Shown here piece by piece: positions 15,751-23,933 of a stretch of 63,417 nucleotides of DNA. Below the pieces are notes generated by a model. It saw only the letters and a program-made list of their open reading frames with translations. It was not told where the DNA came from and did not search any database. This DNA comes from Streptomyces sp. G-G2. Lineage in GTDB: Bacteria > Actinomycetota > Actinomycetes > Streptomycetales > Streptomycetaceae. The stretch covers positions 1 through 63,417 of the forward strand of contig NZ_JASISO010000048.1 of NCBI RefSeq assembly GCF_030063135.1. Reading direction: 5' to 3'. The translations under genes and the position numbers were made by a program. The stretch's first letter is position 1. Each line of letters starts with the position of its first letter.

Positions 15751-17390
15751 CGTGCAGCGCCTCCCAGCAGCTCGGCGGCCTTCTCGCCGACCATGAGCAC
15801 TCCGATCATCGGATTGACCGCGGGCATCGTCGGGAAGACCGACGCGTCCGCGATCCGGATGCCGTCGAGGCCGCGTACCTTCAGGTCCGGCCCCACGACC
15901 GCCCCGGCGTCGTCGGCGGCCCCCATCCGGCAGGTGCCCGCCGGGTGGTAGACGGTGTGCGCGACGGAACGGGCGTACGCGCTCAGCTCCTCGTCCCCGG
16001 TGACCTCCGGACCGGGGCACACCTCCCGCTTCAGCCAGCCCGCCAGCGGCTGCGCCGCGGCGATCTCACGGGCGATCCGGATGCCGTCGACCAGGGTGCG
16101 CGCGTCGTGGTCCTCCTCGTCCGTGAAGTACCGGAAGTCGAGGGCGGGCTTCACTTCGGGATCCGCGCTGGTGAGGTACAGACGGCCGCGGCTGCGCGGC
16201 TTGGGGATGTTCGGGGTCAACGACACACCGTGCGCGGGGCGTTCGTAGCCGATGCGCTCCGGATTGTCGGTGAAGGGGATCTGGTAGAAGTGGAACATCA
16301 GGTCGGGGCCCGGGGATTGGGGGTCGCGCCGCACGAACAGCCCGGCGTCGCTGTCCATCGCCGAGTTCTCGGGTATCGGACCTTCCGTCTCCCACACGAT
16401 CACCGACTCGGGGTGGTCGAGGAGGTTCTCGCCGACGCCCGGCAGATCGTGGACGGGCGGGATGCCGAGCGCCGTCAGCTGCTCGCGCGGGCCGATCCCG
16501 GAGTGCAGCAGGAGGCGCGGGGTGTCCACCGCGCCCGCGCACACGACCACCTCGCGGCGCGCCCGTACCAGCGACTCGGCGCCGTCCCCGGACCGTACGC
16601 GCACTCCGCGCGCCCGGGTCCCCTCCAGCTCCAGCCGGTACGCCCAGGTCTCCAGCAGGATGGTGAGGTTGGGCCGCCGGTCCATCACCGGGTGGAGGTA
16701 CGCCACCGACGCCGAGGAGCGCTTGTTGGTCTCGGGGTGGTAGGCGAGGTCGAAGAACCCGGCGCCCTCGTGGAACGGCTGGGCGTTGAAGCCCTCGATC
16801 CGGGGCACGCCCAGCGCGTGTTCGGCCGCGCTCACGAAGTCGCGGGCGATGGCGTTGCGGTCGTCCTCCCCGACGGGGACGATGTTGTTGAGCAGCCTGT
16901 CGAAGTACGGGTCCATGGCGGCGGCGTGCCAGCCCTCGGCGCCCGCCTCCGACCACTCGTCCCAGTCGGACGGCAGCGGCTTGAACGCGATCAGCGTGTT
17001 GTGCGAGGAGCAACCGCCGAGGACGCGGGCGCGGCTGTGCCGGATGTGTGAATTGCCGCGCGGCTGCTCGGTGGTGGGGTAGTCGTAGTCCAGCTCGCCG
17101 CCGAGGAGTCCCATCCACCGTCGCAGGGTGAGCACGTCGGGGCGGTCGACGTCGCTCGGGCCGCCTTCGATGACGGCGACCGTGACGTCCGGGTCCTGGG
17201 TCAGCCGGGAGGCGATCACCGAACCGGCGGTGCCGCCGCCGACGATGACGTAGTCGTACTCCCGAACGGCGGGCCCGGCGCCGTGGCCGGTGTGCTCCGT
17301 GGCCGTGGCTCCGTCCGCGTCCGGGGCCGTCCTCGTGCCCGCGCTCGTGTCGGCGTTCACGTCCGTGTGCGTGTGCGTGTGCGTCGTCAT
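15747..17390 (-). CDS. betA: GMC-family FAD oxidoreductase, choline-dehydrogenase-like
   Basis: Predicted 547-aa flavoenzyme expected to oxidise choline to betaine aldehyde. It has the FAD-binding GxGxxG region YVIVGGGTAGSVIASRL near residue 47, the GMC pattern RARVLGGCSSHN, and the C-terminal active-site region with YHPAGTCRMG and VNPMIGVLMVGEKAAELL. ATG 17390 has GAGGAG about five bases upstream. The extreme N-terminus is a His-Thr repeat encoded by a GTGTGC-type microsatellite. Neighbours are an aldehyde dehydrogenase (upstream) and a quaternary-amine importer (downstream), which supports the choline-to-betaine pathway; the substrate is still inferred. Confidence 0.85.
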   Translation of the reverse strand: MTTHTHTHTDVNADTSAGTRTAPDADGATATEHTGHGAGPAVREYDYVIVGGGTAGSVIASRLTQDPDVTVAVIEGGPSDVDRPDVLTLRRWMGLLGGELDYDYPTTEQPRGNSHIRHSRARVLGGCSSHNTLIAFKPLPSDWDEWSEAGAEGWHAAAMDPYFDRLLNNIVPVGEDDRNAIARDFVSAAEHALGVPRIEGFNAQPFHEGAGFFDLAYHPETNKRSSASVAYLHPVMDRRPNLTILLETWAYRLELEGTRARGVRVRSGDGAESLVRARREVVVCAGAVDTPRLLLHSGIGPREQLTALGIPPVHDLPGVGENLLDHPESVIVWETEGPIPENSAMDSDAGLFVRRDPQSPGPDLMFHFYQIPFTDNPERIGYERPAHGVSLTPNIPKPRSRGRLYLTSADPEVKPALDFRYFTDEEDHDARTLVDGIRIAREIAAAQPLAGWLKREVCPGPEVTGDEELSAYARSVAHTVYHPAGTCRMGAADDAGAVVGPDLKVRGLDGIRIADASVFPTMPAVNPMIGVLMVGEKAAELLGGAAR

Positions 17391-17404
17391 GACGAGTTCT
17401 CCTC

Positions 17405-18889
17405 TCAGCCCGCGAACCAGCGGACGGGACGGGGCGCGAGGTTCTGGTACACGTGCTTGGTCTCGCGGTACTCGGCGAGGCCCGACGGTCCGAGTTCGCG
17501 TCCGACGCCGGACTTCCCGAAGCCGCCCCACTCGGCCTGCGGCAGGTAGGGGTGGAAGTCGTTGATCCAGACCGTGCCGTGGCGCAGCCGCCCGGCCACC
17601 CGGCGGGCCCGGCCGTGGTCGGCCGTCCACACCGCGCCCGCCAGCCCGTACTCCGTGTCGTTGCCGAGCGCCACGGCCTCGTCCTCGGTGAGGAACGTCT
17701 CCACGGTCAGGACCGGCCCGAAGACCTCCTCGCGGACGACGCGCATCCGGCGGTCGCAGCGGTCCAGCACGGTCGGCCGGTAGAAGTACCCCGGCCCCTC
17801 CGGGCGTTCGCCCCCGGCGCGCAGGACGGCGCCGTCAGCGAGGGCGGAGGCGACGTACGCCTCGGTGCGCTCGCGCTGCGCGGCGGAGACCAGCGGGCCG
17901 CACTCGACGCCCGGGTCGGTGCCGCGGCCGAGGCGGATCTTCTCGGCGCGGCGGGCGAGTTCGGTGACGAACCGGTCGCGCACCGACTCCTCGACGATCA
18001 GCCGGGACCCGGCGGAGCAGACCTGACCGCTGTGGATGAAGGCGGCGTTGAGGGCCTGGTCGACGGCGGTGTCGAAACCGGCGGGGGTGGCGCAGGCGTC
18101 GGCGAAGACGATGTTGGGGTTCTTGCCGCCGAGTTCGAGCGCCACCTTCTTGACCGTGTCGGCGGCCGCGTGCGCGACCTTCGTACCGCTGGTGAGGCCA
18201 CCGGTGAAAGACACGAGGTCGACGTCGGGATGGGCGGCGAGGCGGGCGCCCACGGGATCTCCCGCGCCGGTCACGATGTTGGCGACCCCGGTGGGCAGCC
18301 CCGCTTCCAGCAGCAGCTCGATGAGGACGACCGTGGTCAGCGGGGTCAGCTCGCTCGGCTTGATCACGAAGGTGTTCCCCGCGGCCAGGGCCGGGGCCAC
18401 CTTCCAGCTCGCTTGCAGCAGGGGGTAGTTCCACGGGGTGATCAGGGCGCACACCCCGACCGGCTCGTGGACGACCACGCTGTGGATGTCCGGGGACCCA
18501 GCGTCCACGACCCGGCCGCCGCCCTCGCCCACGACCAGGTCGGCGAAGTAGCGGAACGCCGCGCTGACGCAGTCCACGTCGACCCGGCCCTCTTCGAGGG
18601 TCTTGCCCGCGTCCCGGCTCTCCAGCAGCGCGATCCGTTCGCGGTCGCGCTGGAGCAGATCGGCCGTACGGCGCAGCAGCGCGGCGCGCTCGGCCACCGG
18701 GGTCGAGGGCCACTCGCCGCCGTCGAAGGCCGCCCGGGCCGCGCCGACCGCGGCGTCAGCGTCCGCCGCCGTGCCCTCGGCGACCACTGCGAGGACGGTG
18801 GCGTCGACGGGATCGAGGATCTCCCGCGTAGCTCCGGTGGACGAGGGCCGCCATCGTCCGGCGGTGTGGATGCTCTGCTGCTCCGACAC
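17405..18889 (-). CDS. betB: Aldehyde dehydrogenase, betaine-aldehyde-dehydrogenase-like
   Basis: Predicted 494-aa NAD(P)-dependent enzyme that would oxidise betaine aldehyde to glycine betaine. Visible signatures are TPWNYPLLQASWKVAPALAA, the catalytic Glu motif LELGGKNPNIVF and the catalytic Cys in SGQVCSAGSRL, with EEVFGPVLTVETF near the C-terminus. GTG 18889 (VSEQQSIHTAGRW) is preferred, with GGAGG eleven bases upstream; an ATG at 18955 in the same frame is possible and would add 22 residues. It is the first gene of the osmoprotectant operon, 14 bases before the GMC gene. Confidence 0.85.
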   Translation of the reverse strand: MSEQQSIHTAGRWRPSSTGATREILDPVDATVLAVVAEGTAADADAAVGAARAAFDGGEWPSTPVAERAALLRRTADLLQRDRERIALLESRDAGKTLEEGRVDVDCVSAAFRYFADLVVGEGGGRVVDAGSPDIHSVVVHEPVGVCALITPWNYPLLQASWKVAPALAAGNTFVIKPSELTPLTTVVLIELLLEAGLPTGVANIVTGAGDPVGARLAAHPDVDLVSFTGGLTSGTKVAHAAADTVKKVALELGGKNPNIVFADACATPAGFDTAVDQALNAAFIHSGQVCSAGSRLIVEESVRDRFVTELARRAEKIRLGRGTDPGVECGPLVSAAQRERTEAYVASALADGAVLRAGGERPEGPGYFYRPTVLDRCDRRMRVVREEVFGPVLTVETFLTEDEAVALGNDTEYGLAGAVWTADHGRARRVAGRLRHGTVWINDFHPYLPQAEWGGFGKSGVGRELGPSGLAEYRETKHVYQNLAPRPVRWFAG

Positions 18890-19219
18890 GTTGCGCTGTA
18901 CCTCCGGCTTCCGCACCGCGGCCTGCCCGCGGTCGTGAAGCCCCGCCTGCCCCATGCCCCCGAGGTCATGTCACATGCGCCACTTGAAGTGACTGGTGTC
19001 ACCTGAAGTCAGCTCTCCGGTGTGACATCCGCCACGGTGAAAAGCGTCAAATACCTCGCAAAAGGGCCGAAGGGGTTACGTGGCCGGAGCCATGACAAAG
19101 GATCCGCTTCGGCCGCGCGCTGCCCCGCGGGGCAACCTCGCCCCCGAGCGGAACGCCCACGCCGCCCGGGCCGCACCCGCTGCCCCCGTTGTCCAGGCCG
19201 GCCCGCGGGCCGCGTCGGA
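18890..19219. other. Promoter region of the osmoprotectant operon
   Basis: About 330 bases between vanW and the aldehyde dehydrogenase gene. It contains the repeat element at 18981-19009 and a less GC-rich block at 19030-19080. The optional longer N-terminus of the dehydrogenase (to 18955) would use its first part. No RNA gene is seen. Confidence 0.5.
18981..19009. promoter_or_regulatory. Candidate operator: direct and inverted repeats before the bet operon
   Basis: Two near-identical decamers, CACTTGAAGT at 18981-18990 and CACCTGAAGT at 19000-19009, are spaced 19 bases start to start, close to two helical turns. Between them GTGAC (18989-18993) and GTCAC (18998-19002) form an inverted repeat, and CACTTGAAGTG is itself palindromic. 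This looks like a binding site for a dimeric repressor or activator of choline oxidation and uptake. Confidence 0.5.
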
Positions 19220-20179
19220 TCAGCGCGCCGCCGGGGCCGAGGAGTTCGAGGGAGCCGGTGCGGCGGGGGTCGCGCCCGGGTTCGGGGTCGTACTCGGGTT
19301 CGGGGTCGCGGTAGGGCTGCCGGTGGGGCCGCCGGTCGGGGAGGGCTCCGGGACGCAGGTGACCTCGTCGCGCGGGGTGTAGTGCGTGCGGAACGTCTCC
19401 CGCTTGACCTCGTGGCCGCCCTGGACGAAGACGCGGTCGACGGACACGTCGAAGCCCTCCAGCGGGGTCTGCGCCTCGCAGGTGGGTCCGGTGGCCGTGC
19501 GCTTGCCCGGCGGGACGATCTTGGTGCGCGGGCCCTGCGTGGCGCGTATCTCGTCGTACTTCTTCGTGCCGAGCAGGGTGATGGTGACCGAGGTGCCGGT
19601 GGACTGCGCCCGGATCTCGACCGGGTGGCCCGAGTCGTTCTTCCATCGCAGGTCGAGGAGGCCCCAGGCGACGGTGGCCTCGCGGCCCTCGGGGTAGCGC
19701 TCGATGTAGAAGGAGTGGGACCCGTACTCCACCGGCCGCAGGCCCGCGAAGAACATGGCGTTGAACATGGTCGTCGCGACCGTCGACACGCCACCGCCCG
19801 CGGCCTTCACGTACCGGCCGTCGTTGATCATGATCCCGTCGACGAAACCGTTCTCCTCGGTCCGCTCGCCGACGGTGCGGTTGAAGCTCCAGGTCTCACC
19901 GGGGGCGACGACCGTGCCGTTGATCAGCTCCACGGCGCGCCCGATGTTGTGGGTGCGGTAGGGCGCGGCCGGGAAGGCCACCGTGAACGTCGACAGCTCC
20001 GGGCCCTGCCGCCGCGTCTGCGTCTGCGCCTGTCCGTGGCCCGGCCCGGCGCCCGGGTCCGCGGTGGCCGCGGAGGCGGGCGAGGCGAGACTGCCGATGC
20101 CGAGCACGGCGGTCGCGCCCGCCAGGGCCAGCGCGATCCGCTGGGTGTGCGTGGACGTCGGGCCGTGTGCGCGTCGCAT
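19220..20179 (-). CDS. VanW-family secreted protein
   Basis: Predicted 319-aa exported protein. The signal peptide runs to about residue 38 (hydrophobic RIALALAGATAVLGIGSLAS, then ASA). The VanW domain follows: FPAAPYRTHNIGRAVELING, PGETWSFNRTVGERTEENGF, AAGGGVSTVATTMFNAMFFAG and EYGSHSFYIERYPEGREATV. The tail is a Pro/Thr/Ser-rich low-complexity segment. VanW domains occur in vancomycin-resistance clusters and in many cell-wall proteins, but their biochemical role is unclear, so no function is assigned beyond the cell envelope. ATG 20179 is preceded by GGGAGAG. Confidence 0.85.
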   Translation of the reverse strand: MRRAHGPTSTHTQRIALALAGATAVLGIGSLASPASAATADPGAGPGHGQAQTQTRRQGPELSTFTVAFPAAPYRTHNIGRAVELINGTVVAPGETWSFNRTVGERTEENGFVDGIMINDGRYVKAAGGGVSTVATTMFNAMFFAGLRPVEYGSHSFYIERYPEGREATVAWGLLDLRWKNDSGHPVEIRAQSTGTSVTITLLGTKKYDEIRATQGPRTKIVPPGKRTATGPTCEAQTPLEGFDVSVDRVFVQGGHEVKRETFRTHYTPRDEVTCVPEPSPTGGPTGSPTATPNPSTTPNPGATPAAPAPSNSSAPAAR

Positions 20180-20393
20180 GTCTCTCCCGGGGGGTGTGGA
20201 AGGCCGGTGTGGAGTGTCCGGCCGCCCACCATCGTGAGCCTATTTCGCGCAAATGGGGCAATAAGTGTGGATTCTCACGTAGGGGCCGAGGCCACTGGGC
20301 AGGCCACTTGGTCACTATTGGCCCTGTCTGGCTCCTGTGCCGGTGCCGCACGGTGGTGTATGTCGGTCTTTGGCCCCAGGAAAGGCTCCACCG

Positions 20394-21077
20394 GTGTCCT
20401 CCGCCACCTCCCGCCCCGTGCCCCCTCCCGTCTCCTCTCCCCCCTCTCCAGCTCCCTCTGCCCCGCCCGCGCCGCCCCGCCCGCCGCGCCGTCTTGCCGC
20501 CCCCCGGCTGCTCCAGCTCTACGTCGGCCTCGCCCTCTACGGAGCCAGCTCGGCCCTGCTCGTCCGCGCGGGCCTCGGGCTGGACCCCTGGGACGTTTTC
20601 CACCAGGGCATCGCCCAGCGGACCGGCTGGAGCATCGGCCTCGTGTCCGTGGCCGTCGGCGCCCTGGTCCTGCTGCTGTGGGTGCCTCTGCGGCAGCGCC
20701 CCGGCCTCGGCACCGTGTCCAACGTGTTCGCCGTCGGCCTGACCATGGACGCCACGCTCGCCGCGGTGCCGGACCTGCACGGCGTCCTGGCGCAGGCGGG
20801 CCTGCTCACGGCCGGTGTCGTCCTCAACGGCGCCGCCACCGGCCTCTACATCGCCGCCCGGTTCGGCCCGGGGCCCCGCGACGGCCTGATGACCGGACTG
20901 CACCGCCGCACCGGCCGGTCGCTGCGGCTGGTGCGCACCGGGATCGAGGTGACGGTCCTGGCGGCCGGCTACCTGCTGGGCGGCACCGTCGGCGTCGGTA
21001 CCGTCGCCTACGCGCTGGCCATCGGGCCGCTCTCGCAGATCTTCCTGCGCGTGTTCACCCCGAGAAGGACGGCCTGA
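20394..21077 (+). CDS. YczE/YitT-like integral membrane protein
   Basis: Predicted 227-aa membrane protein with a Pro-rich N-terminal tail followed by about five hydrophobic helices. The motif GLGLDPWDVFHQGIAQRTGWS and the later GPRDGLMTGLHRRTG are typical of the YczE family (also annotated DUF6198), a group of unknown transport function. GTG 20394 is chosen because AGGAAAGG precedes it and the longer frame adds only unstructured sequence. It ends nine bases before the convergent MFS gene. Confidence 0.8.
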   Translation: MSSATSRPVPPPVSSPPSPAPSAPPAPPRPPRRLAAPRLLQLYVGLALYGASSALLVRAGLGLDPWDVFHQGIAQRTGWSIGLVSVAVGALVLLLWVPLRQRPGLGTVSNVFAVGLTMDATLAAVPDLHGVLAQAGLLTAGVVLNGAATGLYIAARFGPGPRDGLMTGLHRRTGRSLRLVRTGIEVTVLAAGYLLGGTVGVGTVAYALAIGPLSQIFLRVFTPRRTA

Positions 21078-21086
21078 GGGCTGTCC

Positions 21087-22340
21087 CTAGCGGACCGAGC
21101 GGATCCGGCCGACCAGTACCGACCCCAGCACGGCCAGCGCGCCCGCGAGCGCGTACAGGGCCGTGTACCCCCCGAGGTGGGTGACGACGGGCGCCGCGAT
21201 CACCGGGGCCAGTACCTGCGGCAGCGCGTTCGCGATGTTGATGACGCCCAGGTCCCGGCCCCGGTCCGTCGCCGTCGGCAGCACGTCCGTGAGCAGGGCG
21301 AAGTCCACCGATGTGTACACGCCGAAGCCCAGTCCCAGGATCAGCGAGGCGACGATCGCTCCGGTCCAGGTCGGCCAGCCCGCGAGCAGCAGGGTGGCCC
21401 CCGCGATGACCAGCCCCGACCAGATCACGTACGGCTTCCGTCGGCCGCTGCGGTCCGAACGGATGCCGCTGATCACCACCGTGCAGAGCAGGGTGAGCGC
21501 GTTGAGCGCGGTCAGGACGAGCACCCCGGTGTCCGGGTCGCCCCGGTAGCGCACCGCGTCGGTCAGGTAGTACAGCAGGTACATCGTGCTGATGGAGTAG
21601 GACAGGTTCATCAGGAACCGGGTCAGCCACGCCCACCCGACGTCGGGATGGCGCCGAGGGTCGATCCAGAAGCCGGTCAGGAAGCTCCGCCACCGGAAGG
21701 CGGGCCGGTCGGCGGGCGCGAGGGGGGTGTCCCGCCGCATCAGCACGTACGGCACGGCCGCCAGCACCGAGAAGGCGGCGCAGGCCAGATATCCGGCGGC
21801 GATCCCGCCCGCGACCGTGGCCAGCGCCGTCCCGATGAGGATCCCGACGACCTGGGAGACGCCGAGCCAGCCGCCGACCAGACCGCGGCGCCGGCGCGGC
21901 ACCTGGTCGGGGACGGCCGCCGTCAGCGCGGCGAAGGCCGCGTTGAGGGCCAGCTGGACCAGGCACCAGCCCGCGATCACGACCGCGACGCTCCGCGCCG
22001 TGGACAGGACCACCAGCCCCGCCGCCCCACCCGCGACCCCGCCCGTCACCCAGGGGATACGGCGGCCCACGCGCGCGGTCGTACGGTCCGACAGCGCCCC
22101 GAACACGGGATTGGCGACCATCGACACGGCCGCGCCCAGCCCCGTCACCAGGGCGAGCGTGGCCGCCTTGTGGCCGGGGGCGAGCTGCGCCGCCTGCCGG
22201 GCCAGGAGCAGTTGCAGCGGGCCGAACCAGCCGACCCAGACGCCCAGGTTGGCCAGGGACAGCGCGCCCACCCACCGAGTGCCCACCCACCGGGCGCCCA
22301 CCCACGGCGCGCCCGCCCGCCGCGCGTCGGGCGCGGTCAT
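21087..22340 (-). CDS. MFS transporter, sugar-type
   Basis: Predicted 417-aa major-facilitator protein with about twelve membrane segments. The loop 2-3 motif is present as NPVFGALSDRTTARVGRRIP, and a second motif in the C-terminal half reads SGIRSDRSGRRKP. Its ATG overlaps the stop of the beta-glucosidase gene (ATGA), so it probably carries the glycoside or released sugar for that enzyme. The first 25 residues contain a Trp-Val-Gly repeat encoded by a short tandem repeat near 22270-22320. Substrate specificity cannot be read from the sequence. Confidence 0.85.
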   Translation of the reverse strand: MTAPDARRAGAPWVGARWVGTRWVGALSLANLGVWVGWFGPLQLLLARQAAQLAPGHKAATLALVTGLGAAVSMVANPVFGALSDRTTARVGRRIPWVTGGVAGGAAGLVVLSTARSVAVVIAGWCLVQLALNAAFAALTAAVPDQVPRRRRGLVGGWLGVSQVVGILIGTALATVAGGIAAGYLACAAFSVLAAVPYVLMRRDTPLAPADRPAFRWRSFLTGFWIDPRRHPDVGWAWLTRFLMNLSYSISTMYLLYYLTDAVRYRGDPDTGVLVLTALNALTLLCTVVISGIRSDRSGRRKPYVIWSGLVIAGATLLLAGWPTWTGAIVASLILGLGFGVYTSVDFALLTDVLPTATDRGRDLGVINIANALPQVLAPVIAAPVVTHLGGYTALYALAGALAVLGSVLVGRIRSVR

Positions 22341-23704
22341 CTGCCGCTCTTGATCAGGTCGCGGTACCAGGCGTACGAGTCCTTGGGCGTCCGCTCCATG
22401 GTCGTGTAGTCGACGTGGACGAGCCCGAACCGCTGCCGGTAGCCCTCCGCCCACTCGAAGTTGTCGAGGATCGACCAGATGAAGTAGCCCCGGACATCGG
22501 CGCCTTCGACGATCGCCGCGTGCAACGCCCTTACGTGGCCATCGTGGTAGGCGATCCGTCGGGTGTCGGCGGTCCGGCCGGTGGCGGGGTCCGGCTCGTC
22601 CCCGTACGAGCAGCCGTTCTCGGTGATGTACACGGGCGGCAGCCGGTCGCCGTACCGCTCGCGCATGACGGCGAGCAGCTCGCGCAGACCGTCCGGCGCC
22701 ACCGGCCAGCCGAAGTCGGTGCGTTCGTACCCCTCCATCGGCTCGATGGCGAAGGGCAGGCCGGACGGGATGCCGATCCCGCCGAAATCGGTGGCGGCGG
22801 CGGCCCGCGGGGCGCCCACGAGCATGGGGTTGTAGTAGTTGATCCCGTACCAGTCCAGCGGCGCCGAGATCACCTCCAGGTCCTCCGCCACCGGCCCGGG
22901 CAGCAGCTCGGCGAGGCCGTCCGGGTAGGCGCCGGTCAGGACGGGGTCGGCGAAGAGCCGGTTGGTGAGCGTGTCGTACAGGTCGGCGGCGGCGCGGTCC
23001 TCGTCGCTGTCACCGGCGGCCCGGACGGGACTGTGGGAGGCGGCGATGCCGATCTCGCGGGCCCCCGCCGCGCGCAGGGCCTGTACGCCGAGCCCGTGGG
23101 CCAGCAGCAGGTGGTGGGCCGCGGGCAGCGCGTCGAAGACGAGGCGCTTGCCGGGGGCGTGTTCGCCGAGGCCGTAGCCGAGGAGGGTGACCTCGGCGGG
23201 CTCGTTGATGGTGATCCAGCGCGGCACGCGGTCGGCGAGGCGTTGGGCGACCACCGAGGTGTACGCCGCGAACCGCTCGGCGGTGTCGCGGTCGAGCCAG
23301 CCGCCCCGCTCCTCCAGGGCGAGCGGGGTGTCCCAGTGGAAGAGGGTGGGCACCGGGGCGATCCCGGCGCCGCACAACTCGTCGACGAGCCGGTCGTAGA
23401 AGTCCAGCCCCGCGCGGTTGACCCGGCCGTGTCCGTCCGGCAGGACGCGAGACCAGGAGACCGAGAACCGGTAGGCCCCGACCCCGAGTTCGGCCATCAG
23501 TGCCACGTCCTCGCGGTAGCGGCGGTAGTGGTCGGTGGCGATGTCCGCGTGCGAGCCGTCCTTGATCCGGCCGGGTTCCCTGGTGAAGGCGTCCCAGGAG
23601 GAGGGCCCCCGGCCGTCGGCTGTGGGCGAGCCCTCGATCTGGAAGGCGGAGGCGGACACGCCCCAGAGGAATCCGGCGGGGAACGCGGGGAGGGGCGCTG
23701 ACAT
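22337..23704 (-). CDS. Beta-glucosidase, glycoside hydrolase family 1
   Basis: Predicted 455-aa cytoplasmic retaining glycosidase that releases glucose or galactose from beta-glycosides. It starts with the GH1 N-terminal signature FPAGFLWGVSASAFQIEG. The acid/base Glu sits in WITINEPAEVTLLGYG and the nucleophile Glu in VYITENGCSYGD. The C-terminal substrate-site motif WSILDNFEWAEGYRQRFG is complete, and the length is normal for the family. No export signal is visible, so the substrate must be imported, which fits the coupled MFS gene. ATG 23704 is preferred over upstream in-frame starts because the conserved fold begins at once. Confidence 0.95.
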   Translation of the reverse strand: MSAPLPAFPAGFLWGVSASAFQIEGSPTADGRGPSSWDAFTREPGRIKDGSHADIATDHYRRYREDVALMAELGVGAYRFSVSWSRVLPDGHGRVNRAGLDFYDRLVDELCGAGIAPVPTLFHWDTPLALEERGGWLDRDTAERFAAYTSVVAQRLADRVPRWITINEPAEVTLLGYGLGEHAPGKRLVFDALPAAHHLLLAHGLGVQALRAAGAREIGIAASHSPVRAAGDSDEDRAAADLYDTLTNRLFADPVLTGAYPDGLAELLPGPVAEDLEVISAPLDWYGINYYNPMLVGAPRAAAATDFGGIGIPSGLPFAIEPMEGYERTDFGWPVAPDGLRELLAVMRERYGDRLPPVYITENGCSYGDEPDPATGRTADTRRIAYHDGHVRALHAAIVEGADVRGYFIWSILDNFEWAEGYRQRFGLVHVDYTTMERTPKDSYAWYRDLIKSGR

Positions 23705-23867
23705 GCGGACTCGCTTCGGTCGTGTCGGTTCGGGAGCCCAACAGGGCCTTGCATAAATGCTGTTGGTCGATTCGCTTCCGGCACTGTCGGGCCCGTGGGG
23801 CCGCCGTGTCAATGGAAAGTGAACAATCCTCAACTTCATCGAGCCCTGCCCCTGCCCGGACAACGCG

Positions 23868-23898
23868 ACACGCCCGCGCGAACCTCGCGCGGGCGTGT
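23868..23898 (-). terminator. Hairpin terminator downstream of the terpene-locus regulator
   Basis: A perfect 14-bp inverted repeat (23868-23881 with 23885-23898) with a three-base loop, 36 bases after the stop codon of the minus-strand regulator ending at 23934. Confidence 0.75.
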
Positions 23899-23933
23899 GG
23901 CCCATCAGGGCCCTGTCGGGGCCCGGTCGGTGG

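Noticed and set aside
15945..17051. Plus-strand frame opposite the GMC oxidoreductase
   Set aside because: Shadow frame; the minus strand has FAD-binding and active-site motifs.
22506..22545. TTA/GTA codon in the beta-glucosidase gene near 22530
   Set aside because: In the coding frame the bases read CAC GTA AGG, so TTA is not a codon there; similarly the plus-strand TAA near 34063 and 28508 falls across Tyr codons.
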